From Ypsolopha sequella (lineage: Eukaryota; Arthropoda; Insecta; Lepidoptera; Ypsolophidae): a stretch of DNA of 64,000 bases. The first letter of the stretch is position 1, and each line of letters starts with the position of its first letter. The notes under the pieces are model-generated. The model made no database searches, was not told where the DNA came from, and saw only the letters and a list, made by a program, of their open reading frames with translations. Positions 33,801 to 45,800 of the stretch are shown one piece after another. Location of the stretch: the NCBI GenBank assembly GCA_934047225.1, contig OW203983.1:37816310-37880309 (forward strand), given 5' to 3'. The position numbers were made by a program, and so were the translations under genes.

Positions 33801-36800
33801 AAAATCTATTGAGCGAAATTTTAGGTAACGCTACTTACAACGTAAAGATAAAGGATTGAAAAAGCATATGTATAAGTTTCATATTGATTGCGTCTGTGGT
33901 AGATTCAGTACATTCGTTCAAAAACTGTTGAAAAAGGAAGGCCTCTTCTTAAATGTTGGCAACGTTCTGTTTGACAGCGAAACCACTCATTTCTTTTTTT
34001 TAAGAAAGTGTTTCATATCGTTATGTTGATACAACTTTACTTTTTGAATCCATATACCTTAACATTCTGCCCTGACAAATACAAACCGCTCTTCCGTATA
34101 CTGTACACTCGAGATCTTTCAGGATTAGCTATCAACTCATTCGTAGTCGAAGCCAAACCAGTCTGTATTATTTCTACCTTAGGTTTAATTTCCTTTATCT
34201 TTACACTACTAGGGACTACCTCCTTAGGAGGTCCATTGAATTGCACCTGAATATCATCTTTACTTATTTTATTGTGATTAAATTTCTTTAAAAAGTCTTT
34301 TTGAACTACACCATAAGTTTTAGGTTTTGAAGTATTTTTTGGGACTGTAAAGACTTCAGGTACCGTCTCATAAATCGGGCTATCCGGTCTCTTTTCTTCA
34401 TTATAATTAGCATAAGTCATCTGGTGTACACGACCAGTACTTGAGACAGAATGTTTAGGTATTGAAACATGACTAAAACTACTTTTTTTACGAGTTAAAT
34501 TATGCCATACACTACCACATCCGTTAGTAAACCGCCCGTTAGTAATATCCCAAAATCTACCATTTTGATTAGTTTTTGCATTAGCAACCCTGTCCTTACA
34601 AAGAAACATGAGTACGTACGATTTCTTCGGTTTCTTCCACCACATGAGTACGTTGTGTCGCGAGTAGTACACAAGGAACATGATGAGCAGTATCGACGGG
34701 ATGATGCCCAGGAATATCACGTACATCGCCACCATGAAGTTTCTTTGAACTGCAAAACGAGATAATTGTGTCGATTATTTGACAGGACTAAACTTAATAT
34801 AAGCGTTCTGTCTTTTTCTTTCTGTATCGAAAAGACAAAGACAGGACGCTCAATATAAGATTAGTCTTGTCAAATATGTTAAGTAGTGTTGCGCTGAATC
34901 GGCACCAATAATAGTGTTTGGGCTCCGTATAATGATGTACGACGTGAACAAAGCGTAGCTACACTAGTACCATTTAAGGCGTTTCAAAACGCTGAAGTTC
35001 TGCAAACAAAAATACGACCTTTGCCGAAGAGTGACGAAGATCCATACGCAAATTATTTAATGCGAAAGTGCTGCCACTTTAAAAAAAAACATTTTTTACT
35101 TGCCAGAATAATTATTGAAAATCTGCTGAAGTGAATGTCTAGAAATAGCAATGAACTATTTTTACATAGCAACGTTTCAGAATCAACATAATTTTATAGC
35201 TAGAATTTTAACTTTACTCAAAAGCGGCCGGTTTTAGCAAAACTTGAAATTTTCGCTCATCGAAGACGTTGTCTATAAAAACTATGCTATGTAAAAATAG
35301 TTCATTGCTATTTCTAGACATTTACTTGAGCAGATTTTCAATAATATTCTGGCAAGTAAAAAATTTATTTTTTAAGTGGCAGCACTTTCGCATTAAATAA
35401 TGTGCGTTTGGATCTTCGTCACTCTTCGGCAAAAGTCGTATTTTCGTATTCGTATTTCTGAGGTATTTCCTTTTACGTACAATCAATGACATCAGATAAT
35501 GCACATCAGGCCCCGTAGCATAGTGTTTAATCGCGCGCGACGCCTTTAGTTGAATCACAAGTGCAAGGAGCGTGACGTAATGTTTAATCGCAAAAACATC
35601 GTCTCACGCTCCTCGCACTTGTGATTCGACCAAGTCACATCGCGCGCGATTTAACATTATACTACGGGCCCTGGTCGGCTATAAAAAGTCTGAATGACAC
35701 CTTAATCTGAAAAAAAATCCGATTTTTTGCACATGTTCTAAAATTTCTCATGTTTTCAAAAGCCAGGGTTCTTACAATCTATGATTCGGCTCGTTTTCAC
35801 TGGCAAAGATTTCAATGTGTATTAATCTTTAGAAGATCTGTACAGAGATACGAAAGCAGTGATACATCTCACGCAGCAAATCTTAAGTTTAGTCATCTCA
35901 AAACCTAAAATAGTGTAATTTTATTTTATTACTTTGCAATAAGGTCCGTTTTGCAATGAATTGGGTTCAGTGCCGGATTAAGGCTACTTGATGCCCTAAG
36001 CAATCCAAGCCTATCGGCCCCTATCCACTAGTAAAGCAGTCTTTAAAAAAATGCACGGGTTTATTACAAAGATATCAATCGTTACGTACTTTTCTTAGGA
36101 AAGAAATAAGCTATTATAACAAAAACCAAGGATGCCATTTTTTGTTTTTTAATGTGACTTACGACTTTAACGAACAGCAAATTCGCGAAAAATAGCGTCA
36201 AAGATCAATTTTCTTAGCATATCTGCCTCTATATACAATATTGATAAAGGGTCGAGCTTCTCTTTTGTCCGTTTTTAATACCTTGCTGACTATTCGGAAG
36301 ATTTGCAAATCATGGGTCAACGCAACGACATCTCATTACACTAAGTAGTCAATTTAATTACGCGCGGATATTTAATAGCCTTGCCTTTCATGTGCTAGAA
36401 AATATTTTTTCGTTACTGTTTATGGTGCCCCTCGAGACGTGATGCCCTAAGCAATTGCTTAATTTGCTTATAAACTAATCCAGCACTGGTTAGGTTTAAA
36501 ACAAAGATGTGCAGCATGAGAATATTGCTCGGAGTGTTAATCTCACCGGTTGGGTCCGTAGCGGGTCCAGAGTCGTAGGACCCCCCTGGGCCGGGCAGCG
36601 CGCACAGCGGGGGGGCGAACCCGGGCTCGCAGTGGCAGTGACCTGGGCACACAATTCGTACTGTTCATATCGCGGAATAACTAATACAAGAAGTAATCAA
36701 ACGATAGCCCATATTTGATATTCCTGGTAAGATAATGGTCGCAAAGACAATCTGTTCAAAAGCAGAGATGAACGATTGGGTAGATTAATAATAGGTCTTT

Positions 36801-39800
36801 ACATATGAAATTGCCGAAATTTTCTTACAGATTTCTTTAATTCAATAGCTATTTCAATTATTTGTTTTTTGTTTGAAAGTTGATTTCAAGGTTTTACATC
36901 TACGTACCTATTGAATTTAGTTTTTATTTTCAGTTTGATAATAAAAATTAAATCTTCGAAAACGGTTTGTTTTGGCAATGCAATGGCAATGGGCAATTCT
37001 TCTAGGATGACCGCCGGGAGTGGCAAAGTCCTGGAAAGGCTTATGTCCAGCAGTGGACGAACGAGGCTGATGGATGGATGGATGGAAGGTAGGTATCGGT
37101 AGTTACCCTCAGAGTTACAGACGCCATGTCCGGTACAGTCGGACGGACAGACGGACGTGTCCTTCTGTTGTATCGCGACTCGCACCGACTCCACTGATAC
37201 ACATTTCTGGTTCATACACATCTGAAAACATTCGTCATAGAGGTTACTGTCAATTTGCAGTTTCGCATTGATCAATTCTTAAAGTAGACAAAATTTAGGA
37301 ACTTTCATCGCGTCTGGTCAACGTCTCGGGTGAACAGACGGCTGGCGCTTACCTCGGCCAGAGAGTAAGTCTGGCCATCCAGAGAGGTAACGTAGCCAGC
37401 ATTCTAGGGGTGCCTAGTCCCAATGTCTCAAATTATGTTACAGTTGCACAAAATACTATTAGAATATTATTAAAATTTTATTAAAGTTGGCAGTAATAAA
37501 TCTAATCACATCGTTCGCACTAGAGATTGGCAAAAAGCAAGGCAGAGGTTTGTTATTCGTATATTTACTGTTTGGTGACAACCTAAAAATAAGGAATAAA
37601 GTTGCAAGACATTTCTAATGAACTTGGACGTTCAACATCTATTGCTATCGCTTTTAAACGTACGCGTGATTGGCTGGAAATGATGTGTCACGTCACGTTA
37701 CCTTTGAAAGCGATGGATGTTGAAGTAAGACATTTGTGTCGATTCAGTGTAGCACGATTTAACTTATTTGACAGGACTGAACTTAATTTAAGCGTTCTGT
37801 CGTTGTCTTTTCGATAAAGAAAAAAAAGACAGGTAGCTTACAATAAGGTTAGTCCTGTCAAATAAGTTAAGTCGTCTTACATCGAATCGACACCAATATG
37901 GCTACAGCATTCTATTTACAGCATAAAAATCCCAGTGCGTACTAGTTTTATAAATAAAAATATTCATTTGTTTACATAACATACATACATCTCCCAGAGG
38001 GGTAGGCAGAGACAACGGATTTCCATCTGCTACGATCCAGACACACCTCTTTCGCCTCTTCCATATCCCTCAATCTAGTCATACAAGCTCGTATATTAGT
38101 TTGTTTGTTTAAGGCTTTATGTAAGAAAATTGTTATACATTTCTGAAATATGCATTTTGACTATATAATCTAGGGTTTTGAATTTGGAAAACATGTTTGG
38201 ATAAATTTTCCTCGATAGAAATAATTGTTGAAATGAGGTCTCCAAACACACTTTTTCTCCTCGTTGACGAATAGGAACCATAATATACAGAACTATAATA
38301 TACAGAACTCGAAAATATTTTATTAGGTGTGTTTCAACAATATCTAAAGATTTGATATTTGAAATATTGCTAGCTATTTTAGTTTTTTATAAAAATTATA
38401 AAACTAACATTTTTCGCTTTCGCCCTGAATCCGCACCTCTCGCACTGAGCGTGTTTTCGCTTGGAGTGACAGTGACAAAAATAAAATTCGCATAGTCTCT
38501 TAATATAGAGGTAACGATGTTTTGTAGTACGAGTGATAATATGTATCTACCTTGTCGTCCCCACACTTAGCTCCGTCGGGCACGAGTCCAGGGTCAGCCT
38601 GTCCCAGCCCGAGATCTATCAGCGCGGTGCGGCACGGCGCGATCGTACCTGCACGTACACAACTGTGTTACCTCTCGATAGATGTGACTGAGCTTTATGT
38701 GTTATAGGTAGCTGGCAGTGGGTCTACCGCGTAATTCTGATTTTCATCAACATCAACTTGAGATTGAAATTTGACGTGCGAGCGACGACGCCCGCCTTAC
38801 ATGCCATTTCTTTTGCACGCACGTCAAATTTCAATCTCAAGTTGATGTTGATGAAAATCAGAATTACGCGGTAGACCCACTGGTCCGATATTCGTTACTG
38901 CAACTGTTAACTTCACATAAGAAAATGAACACCGAATGCACTCCGTCGACAACTATATCGTTAAACGCCACCCTCATCATACATAGACATAATATACAAA
39001 GTTAAATTAAATTGGTTGGCAAAATTTTAAACATATGTAGACCAAGATATCGATACTTGTCGTTGTTGGTGGAACATTTGCAACATATTGTAAATAAAAC
39101 TAATTCTTGGTAAAATGTTTGTCATCACATCACAAATGTAAACAAAGACAAAATATTCCATCTTATGATTCGTATCATTATGACACGACAGCGTCAGGCT
39201 CTTTTGCGGGAATCCCCGAATTATACATAGAGCTGAGCTAGTACTAGTGGAGGAATCTCCGAAAAAGAAATTTTTGTGCTAGCGTTTTTTTTTTGTTTGT
39301 ACATTGTTCTTAAAGTTGAGAGACCGGGTGGGTGTCACCCCAAAAAAGGTGACACCCGGTGCGGCCCGCCCTCGCCGCCCCCCCCTTTGCTACGCCACTG
39401 TTCGTATGCATATCATAAAAGCCTGAAGATGTTATTTTAACGAAACCGGTCGCTAATAAACAAACAGTTACCAAGAATTAGTTTTATTTACAATATGTAG
39501 ACCATGTCCATATGAACAATTTTTCTATTAGGATTGTGCAAAATTCAGAAGATTTATGTTTATGTAGTTTATTACTCTATGTATATTTACAATATTTTAT
39601 AGATTGTATTTATAGTAAGTATTGATACAAATTTTTATTTTGTTAATTTTTGTATGTTCTTCTTCTATGTGTACACGTGTATGATTACTTCGTTTATGTT
39701 ACTTTTTCCTATTGTGATGGTTTTGTTGTCAGAAATCTCTGTTTGCAGATAAGCTCGCCAATGTGCATATTGTAGCATTCACTACAAGTATTCAACCTTT

Positions 39801-42800
39801 TTTATATATTTTTAGTCTTTCTTTATCGTTGGCTGCTTTTCTGAATTTTCGAATTCGAATATCTAGAATGATCTTGTCAGATTTTTTTTGTTATTTTTCT
39901 GATATCAAAGAAGATCGTGACAGAGGAAGGATAAATCTTTTACAAAATAACAAATTTGGTATTTGAAAAATAGAAACAGAGCGCATTTGCTCTGAGCATT
40001 GTGTAAGCCAGTTTTTCTGCATTTCCTGCGACCCTTCGGGATTTTCTAAGGGTTCTGGTTCTCCCCAGTTTGATTATTCATTTCTACTTGAATTCCATCC
40101 GCCATCTCGTATGGGTGTACATATTGAGGCCTGATGTAAGGACCACGTCCCTGGTGAGCTAAAGCTTCCGATATTAAAATAGAAATCGCCAAGCTTCATC
40201 GACTGCTCCCGGGAACACCGGAAACACCCAAAGTCGCGAAGAGACCCTTACCAGGTTTTTAGTATCTGTAGCCTAATATTCAGCATCAATTATTTTTATT
40301 CCTTAGTGTAAAGCTAGATAACGATTGCTCGTAACACCTTAATATTACTTTTTCTTTCGGATTAAGAGTTATCAAAACATCCGTGCAACCTTAGTTTCTG
40401 GGATCCTAAAAACTAGTTTCGCCACCAAATTTTAAAATCCATTATTTTATGAATAAATGCGTCGTTCAAGCTAAAAGGAAATCAAAATCCTAAATAAGTG
40501 GAATTCGGCATAATAATTTTTTTGATCTAATAAGTTCCTTTGTACCGATACTCTTCTGATATTATTGTTCTTTTGTACCATATTTTTCTTACTTCGGTTT
40601 TGTTATTTTTGTGTATTTAAAGATAAATTATACGGTTTATTCATCCAGGTTTACCTCTTTTTTTGGCTGTCACCAGGCTTGCCTGGTGGCAGTCCAAATT
40701 TAGGTCGAAATTACGTTCGTTAATATGTAGTGGCAAAAAATATAAATTATTTTTAAAAAATAACGCTACAATGTTTTTTCACTGTAATTTTGTTTATGTT
40801 TATATTTCCGTGTGTGGAAAAAAAAATAATAAAGAAAGATTTATTTTCACCTTTCCATACTGGATCAGTCAGCTAATCGGGGCAATTTGTATGGGAGGAA
40901 GTGAAAATAGGTTACGAATTTCGCTTAGCTCCCATACAAACAGTTGTTCATATAGCCTAGCCTAAGTTTCGAATTTCGCAAAATAATATTATTTAACCTT
41001 ATACATTATATCAATTGGTAATATTCATTACAGGTCTGGTTACAATTATGTCAATTGTGTAGTATGTACATAATAAATTAAATCTTTCATAATATCAAAT
41101 TTACTATAACAATATTAAAAAAAAAAGCATAACTTGAATAAATAAAATTACAAATTAGTAAATGATTAAATTCCAAAATTATTTAATGACAAGAATTCGC
41201 TTCTATTTAAAGCATTCTTCATAAGGATAGAACTACTCTGCTCGACTAGCCAAGATTTTAGTGTCGTTTTGAAGATAGATAGACCTATACGACAGAAAGG
41301 TTGTCACACAACATGTTTGTTGGCGGGGGCATAGCGTCCATGTGTATACGTGGGTGCTGGCAGGGGGGTGCCAGGTGTCACTTGCACCCCTGGGGAGTAC
41401 TGGGATTATACCAATATGATACGTTTTTAAATAAACTTACCAATGGTAATCTCTGAGTTGTGTCATACTGTATGTGACTGAGCCAGATAGCTAGTAGTTA
41501 TGTGGCATGACACTAATTAAAAAAAAAATATTAAGGCTGCACCTTACTCGAATGGGCGGAGTTAGGCATATATTGACGAAATAAATTAAATGTATACACA
41601 TATAAGTAAGTTAAGATAGCCCTAAGTAATATAATAATGTAACGCACAAAAATACTACATTATGTACTTTCTTTCTGAAATTTATTCATTCATTTATTAT
41701 ATGTATTGCATATATTTGTAATATATGTATTGCATATATTTGTAATATTATTTATTCTTTATTCCTATATTTTATTTTAAAGTGTATTTTTCTATAAAAT
41801 TTAAGTAAACCCAACCTTTATTATTTCCCTGTGTATTTCCAAATATTGTTATTATTTAATTATATTATATTAAACCCGACCTGTAATGAGTGTATCTGAT
41901 ATACCTACATTATATAAATAAATGTATTTCATTTCATTTCGTTCCCTTTCATATTTTTTCTGCCGGTGCCCATGTGTGTATACAATAACTAGTGTTACAC
42001 CGAGATCACGAAGACAGAGGATTAAGGTTATTAGAGAACACGACTCGGAAAGTTAAATTATCTCAAGACCTAATTTAATACTGATATTTATATATGTGTC
42101 CCCTGTGATAATCCTACACAAGCCTACTGCGAATGACTCACCATTTTCATTGATGAAGATATGCGAGAGTGTGGAGACGCTCTCCATCCCGAACTCTAGC
42201 TGCTCGTTGAGATGTCTGCAATGAAGCAGGCCGCAGATCGCATCCTGACGTTTGCAAGGCTTGAACTGTTTCTTGACGCGGTCGTTGCCGCAATTGCCGC
42301 GACTGGGGAAAATATTAATATTATATTTCATTCATTACAAGCATATGAAATATGAATAATCAAGCTGCTAATTTTATATATAAACATAGCAAACGAACCT
42401 TAACTAATATTAAAGTTGATGCGCTGGATTGCGTTCCCGAACCAAAATTTGCAATTGTTATTGTTATTTTCGAAAAAAAAATTGTATAAAATAAATGTGA
42501 TTTATGGCAGTGGCGTGCACAGAACTTTTTTCCGGAAAAGCAATCAAAAGGTCAAGACTGACAATAAAAAAAATATGAAAAAATTTAAATAACCCTTTAA
42601 AAAAAAAAGTTTGTTTGACGCCAGGGTAGGCACTACCTACCCTAGAGTGAACATTTTCATACAAACTTTTTTTTTCAGGCGTATTTTAATTTTTTCATAT
42701 TTTTTTATTGTCGTACTTGAACTTCTGATTGCTTTTCCGAAAAAAAGTTCTGTGCACGCCACTGATTTATGGCATTTGGCGGCCATAGCTTAATGACAAC

Positions 42801-45800
42801 TAGGCTTTTCTAGCAAAATTGTTTATTTTATGCTTTACGTTTAAAATTATTCTGCAAAACAACTATAAACACGCTTGAAAGTTGTTGTGCAGGATCATTA
42901 ACAAAGTAATATACAATGTGTAACAGAAAAGTGTAACCATATTTGAAGAGCTTATTCAGTCCATGGTATAGAACAACTTTTACTATGGAGCCAAACCTGA
43001 AATTTCAATAAAAAAAATCAGCCCTTCCATACATTTCGGCCAAGCAGCATTGCATTTTTCTATGAAAGAGTCGATTTTTTTTTTTCGGAGATACAGGGTT
43101 TGTTCTATAGTAAAAGTTTTTCTGTACCATTGATTGAATAAGCTCTTCAAATATGGTTACACTTTTCTTTTACACGTTGTATAAAATAACACAACTTTGC
43201 TAGAAAAGAACGACTGAATTTTTTTTTAAACATAAAAAAGACAATCGTTAGTGTTTCGTTTGGGGACCCGTTCCGACGCATCCACCTCCAGCCTGCAAGT
43301 AATATAATCCACAGACCTGGTGCCCTCTATGTTGACATTGTTGTAGCAGTTGATGTGCGACATCTCGCCCGTGGTGCCCCACAACAGCCGACACTGGTCT
43401 GTGTGCGAGCGACACGACCCCTTCACGCAGTACGCCTGCAAACAGATCGCTCATTACCTCTACTGACAATAGACATTGCACTTGCGAATATACTCGTACC
43501 TTTAAAATACCGGTATTAAGTGTTTTGATAGATTCTCATATATCTGTACTAATTATCTGTTGAAAACACCGTTTTTACAACTTGTTACATTATGCACAAT
43601 TTATATGTACTAACTGTGTCAATGTAAATTGTAAATTGTATTATTATGGTTAAATAAAAAATATTTGATTTGATTTGAATTTAATAAAGTTGTAAAAACT
43701 CGTGTATGTACATTGAATATTTTTTACTTTTTAATACTACAATTTTTTTAATTTTTGTCTGTCTGTATGTTTCGTTTTAACTAGAGAACCACTCAACGGA
43801 TTTGGATACGGTTTTTTTATTATCATCGTAGTGGCTCTGGTCAACATATAGGCTATAAGGGGTTGTTGATAAAATAACCGCCAAGCCGATATCGGGGCAG
43901 AATTAATAAATCCGCGCGGAGCCGCGGACGAAAGGCTAGTAGTTAATAAACATGTTATGTTGTACTAAAATGACATACTTTTGATATATAACGTTATTTT
44001 CATACGTGGATATATGGAAATAACGTTATAGTAATGTTATTAATTAGAAACACTATTCCAAGAACTGCTTGCTGACCAACTGAGTGATGGCACCTTATAA
44101 CGTTTAATTCGAACAGTGCGACCAGGCTCTCTTGGTGCGTGGATTAGTCGTGATCGAAATATGAACTAACGCTGCTATCCTATCACTTATTTCACAGCTG
44201 AGCCTACCTGTCACTGTCATACACGCGCTAAAAGATCCTTGTAGGACTGCACGTGTCAACAAACCAATGTAATACCTACTGCTACTTTCACCACCGCACT
44301 AGGGACACTTGCAGTAAACAATAAACATATATTTAGAACCCGGTGCAGGACGACGCCAACTCCGATGCGAAGCGAGACGTATCGCGACAATAAAGCGCAT
44401 ATTGGGCTGGCTGATCTAAACAAGCGCCTCACGCTTTGCCCCACGCCGTTCGAACTGTACTGAGCGAGTCTCGCCCTTTGCGTTCGAAATAATAATTATT
44501 TCCGAATACCTTAATTGTGCCTCGTTTACTTGTTATTTTTTATTACGTTTCAATTAATTAGAATATTGATGATATTTCCAAGTGGTGTATGTGGTTACTT
44601 TGCTTGTTAAATGTTCATAAGTCACTTAACGAAGCCTTGTAAGAGTACTAGATTTTAGGGCGAAAACCCATTATTTTTAATATTTTTCTGGTCTTTAACG
44701 CGATGTTTGTGAAAAAATCAGGGACATACAAAACTTCATATTGACCGTCTAAATGAAAGCCTAAAGTTTATTTGATTGAATTGTTCCACTTTCGCGAGTT
44801 ATTTTGGGTTTTTAGATATGTATGAAGTACGATACGGAGCGGGTTCTTAATATAATCATATGACGGCAATATAAAATTTATAAGTTGTTTTCAATACACA
44901 GACGTACCTCCCGCTTGGCCCCGCAGGGTGTGGCATCCATCTTGTAGACGTCAGCTGGACAGAACTCCGAGTGTCCGGTACAGAACTCTGGCAGGTCGCA
45001 CTCTTTATCTGCACTGCGGCATACCGTCCCCGCTGATTTAGGACGGCATGTCTGTCGGAGGAGAACACATTGGTTTAGTCGACAACAAAAAATAAACTAG
45101 GATAAGAAGAAACAATGAAAAAGGCACAGACCACTTAGCTATATGACATCTTATCAACCACGTGACTAGAAAGAAAATTTTCCGCCACTGCGGCGTGTTG
45201 GAGGTAATGCGGGGAGGGTACTAAGGACGGAAATAGAGATGGGATAGTATGAATTTGGGAAAAAGGTGAACGTCTTAGTCAGCACTCAGCATGTGCCACA
45301 AAACACGCTGCGCTGATCTTTAGTTGGAGCATAGACTAAATATTTAATACTTAGTCTATAGTTGGAGCCAATAAATGTTTGGCACTTATTTTATAAAAAT
45401 TCAAGTTATCCTAACATTTTTAGTTTTACTTTATTCAGGAAAACAAACAGTCTTAATAGATATCACTTACTTGAATTAATTATTGAAAACTTTTTGACTT
45501 GAGTTCCTTAAATGCCTACTTAAAGTTATAAATTGAATTAACACAAACAAAACGTTACGGTACGGTTTTTTGGAAAACAACAAAGATTAAGAGCGCACCG
45601 AGCTTTTTACATATACAAAAACGTTTTTATAACCCTTGTTTAAAGTAGTAAACAATTAAATTAAAATGTAGGGAAATATATTGGTATTATATATACTAGA
45701 CAGTATATACGATGGAAACACGACTTGATAAAGTTGGCTCGATAGAATAAATTCGCAAAGTTACCTCTTATCGTGTAATTTTTTTCCTCTATATCCCTGC

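Larger units (their letters stand above)
30821..34036 (-). other. ADAM last intron, transposon-rich
   Basis: Holds the repeat copy at 31012-31215, a hAT end at 31660-31720 (GGCCGTTGTTTGCCCATG), a poly-C run, and nested MITEs at 32523-32940 and 33453-34012. The rest is AT-rich without recognised features. Confidence 0.6.
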
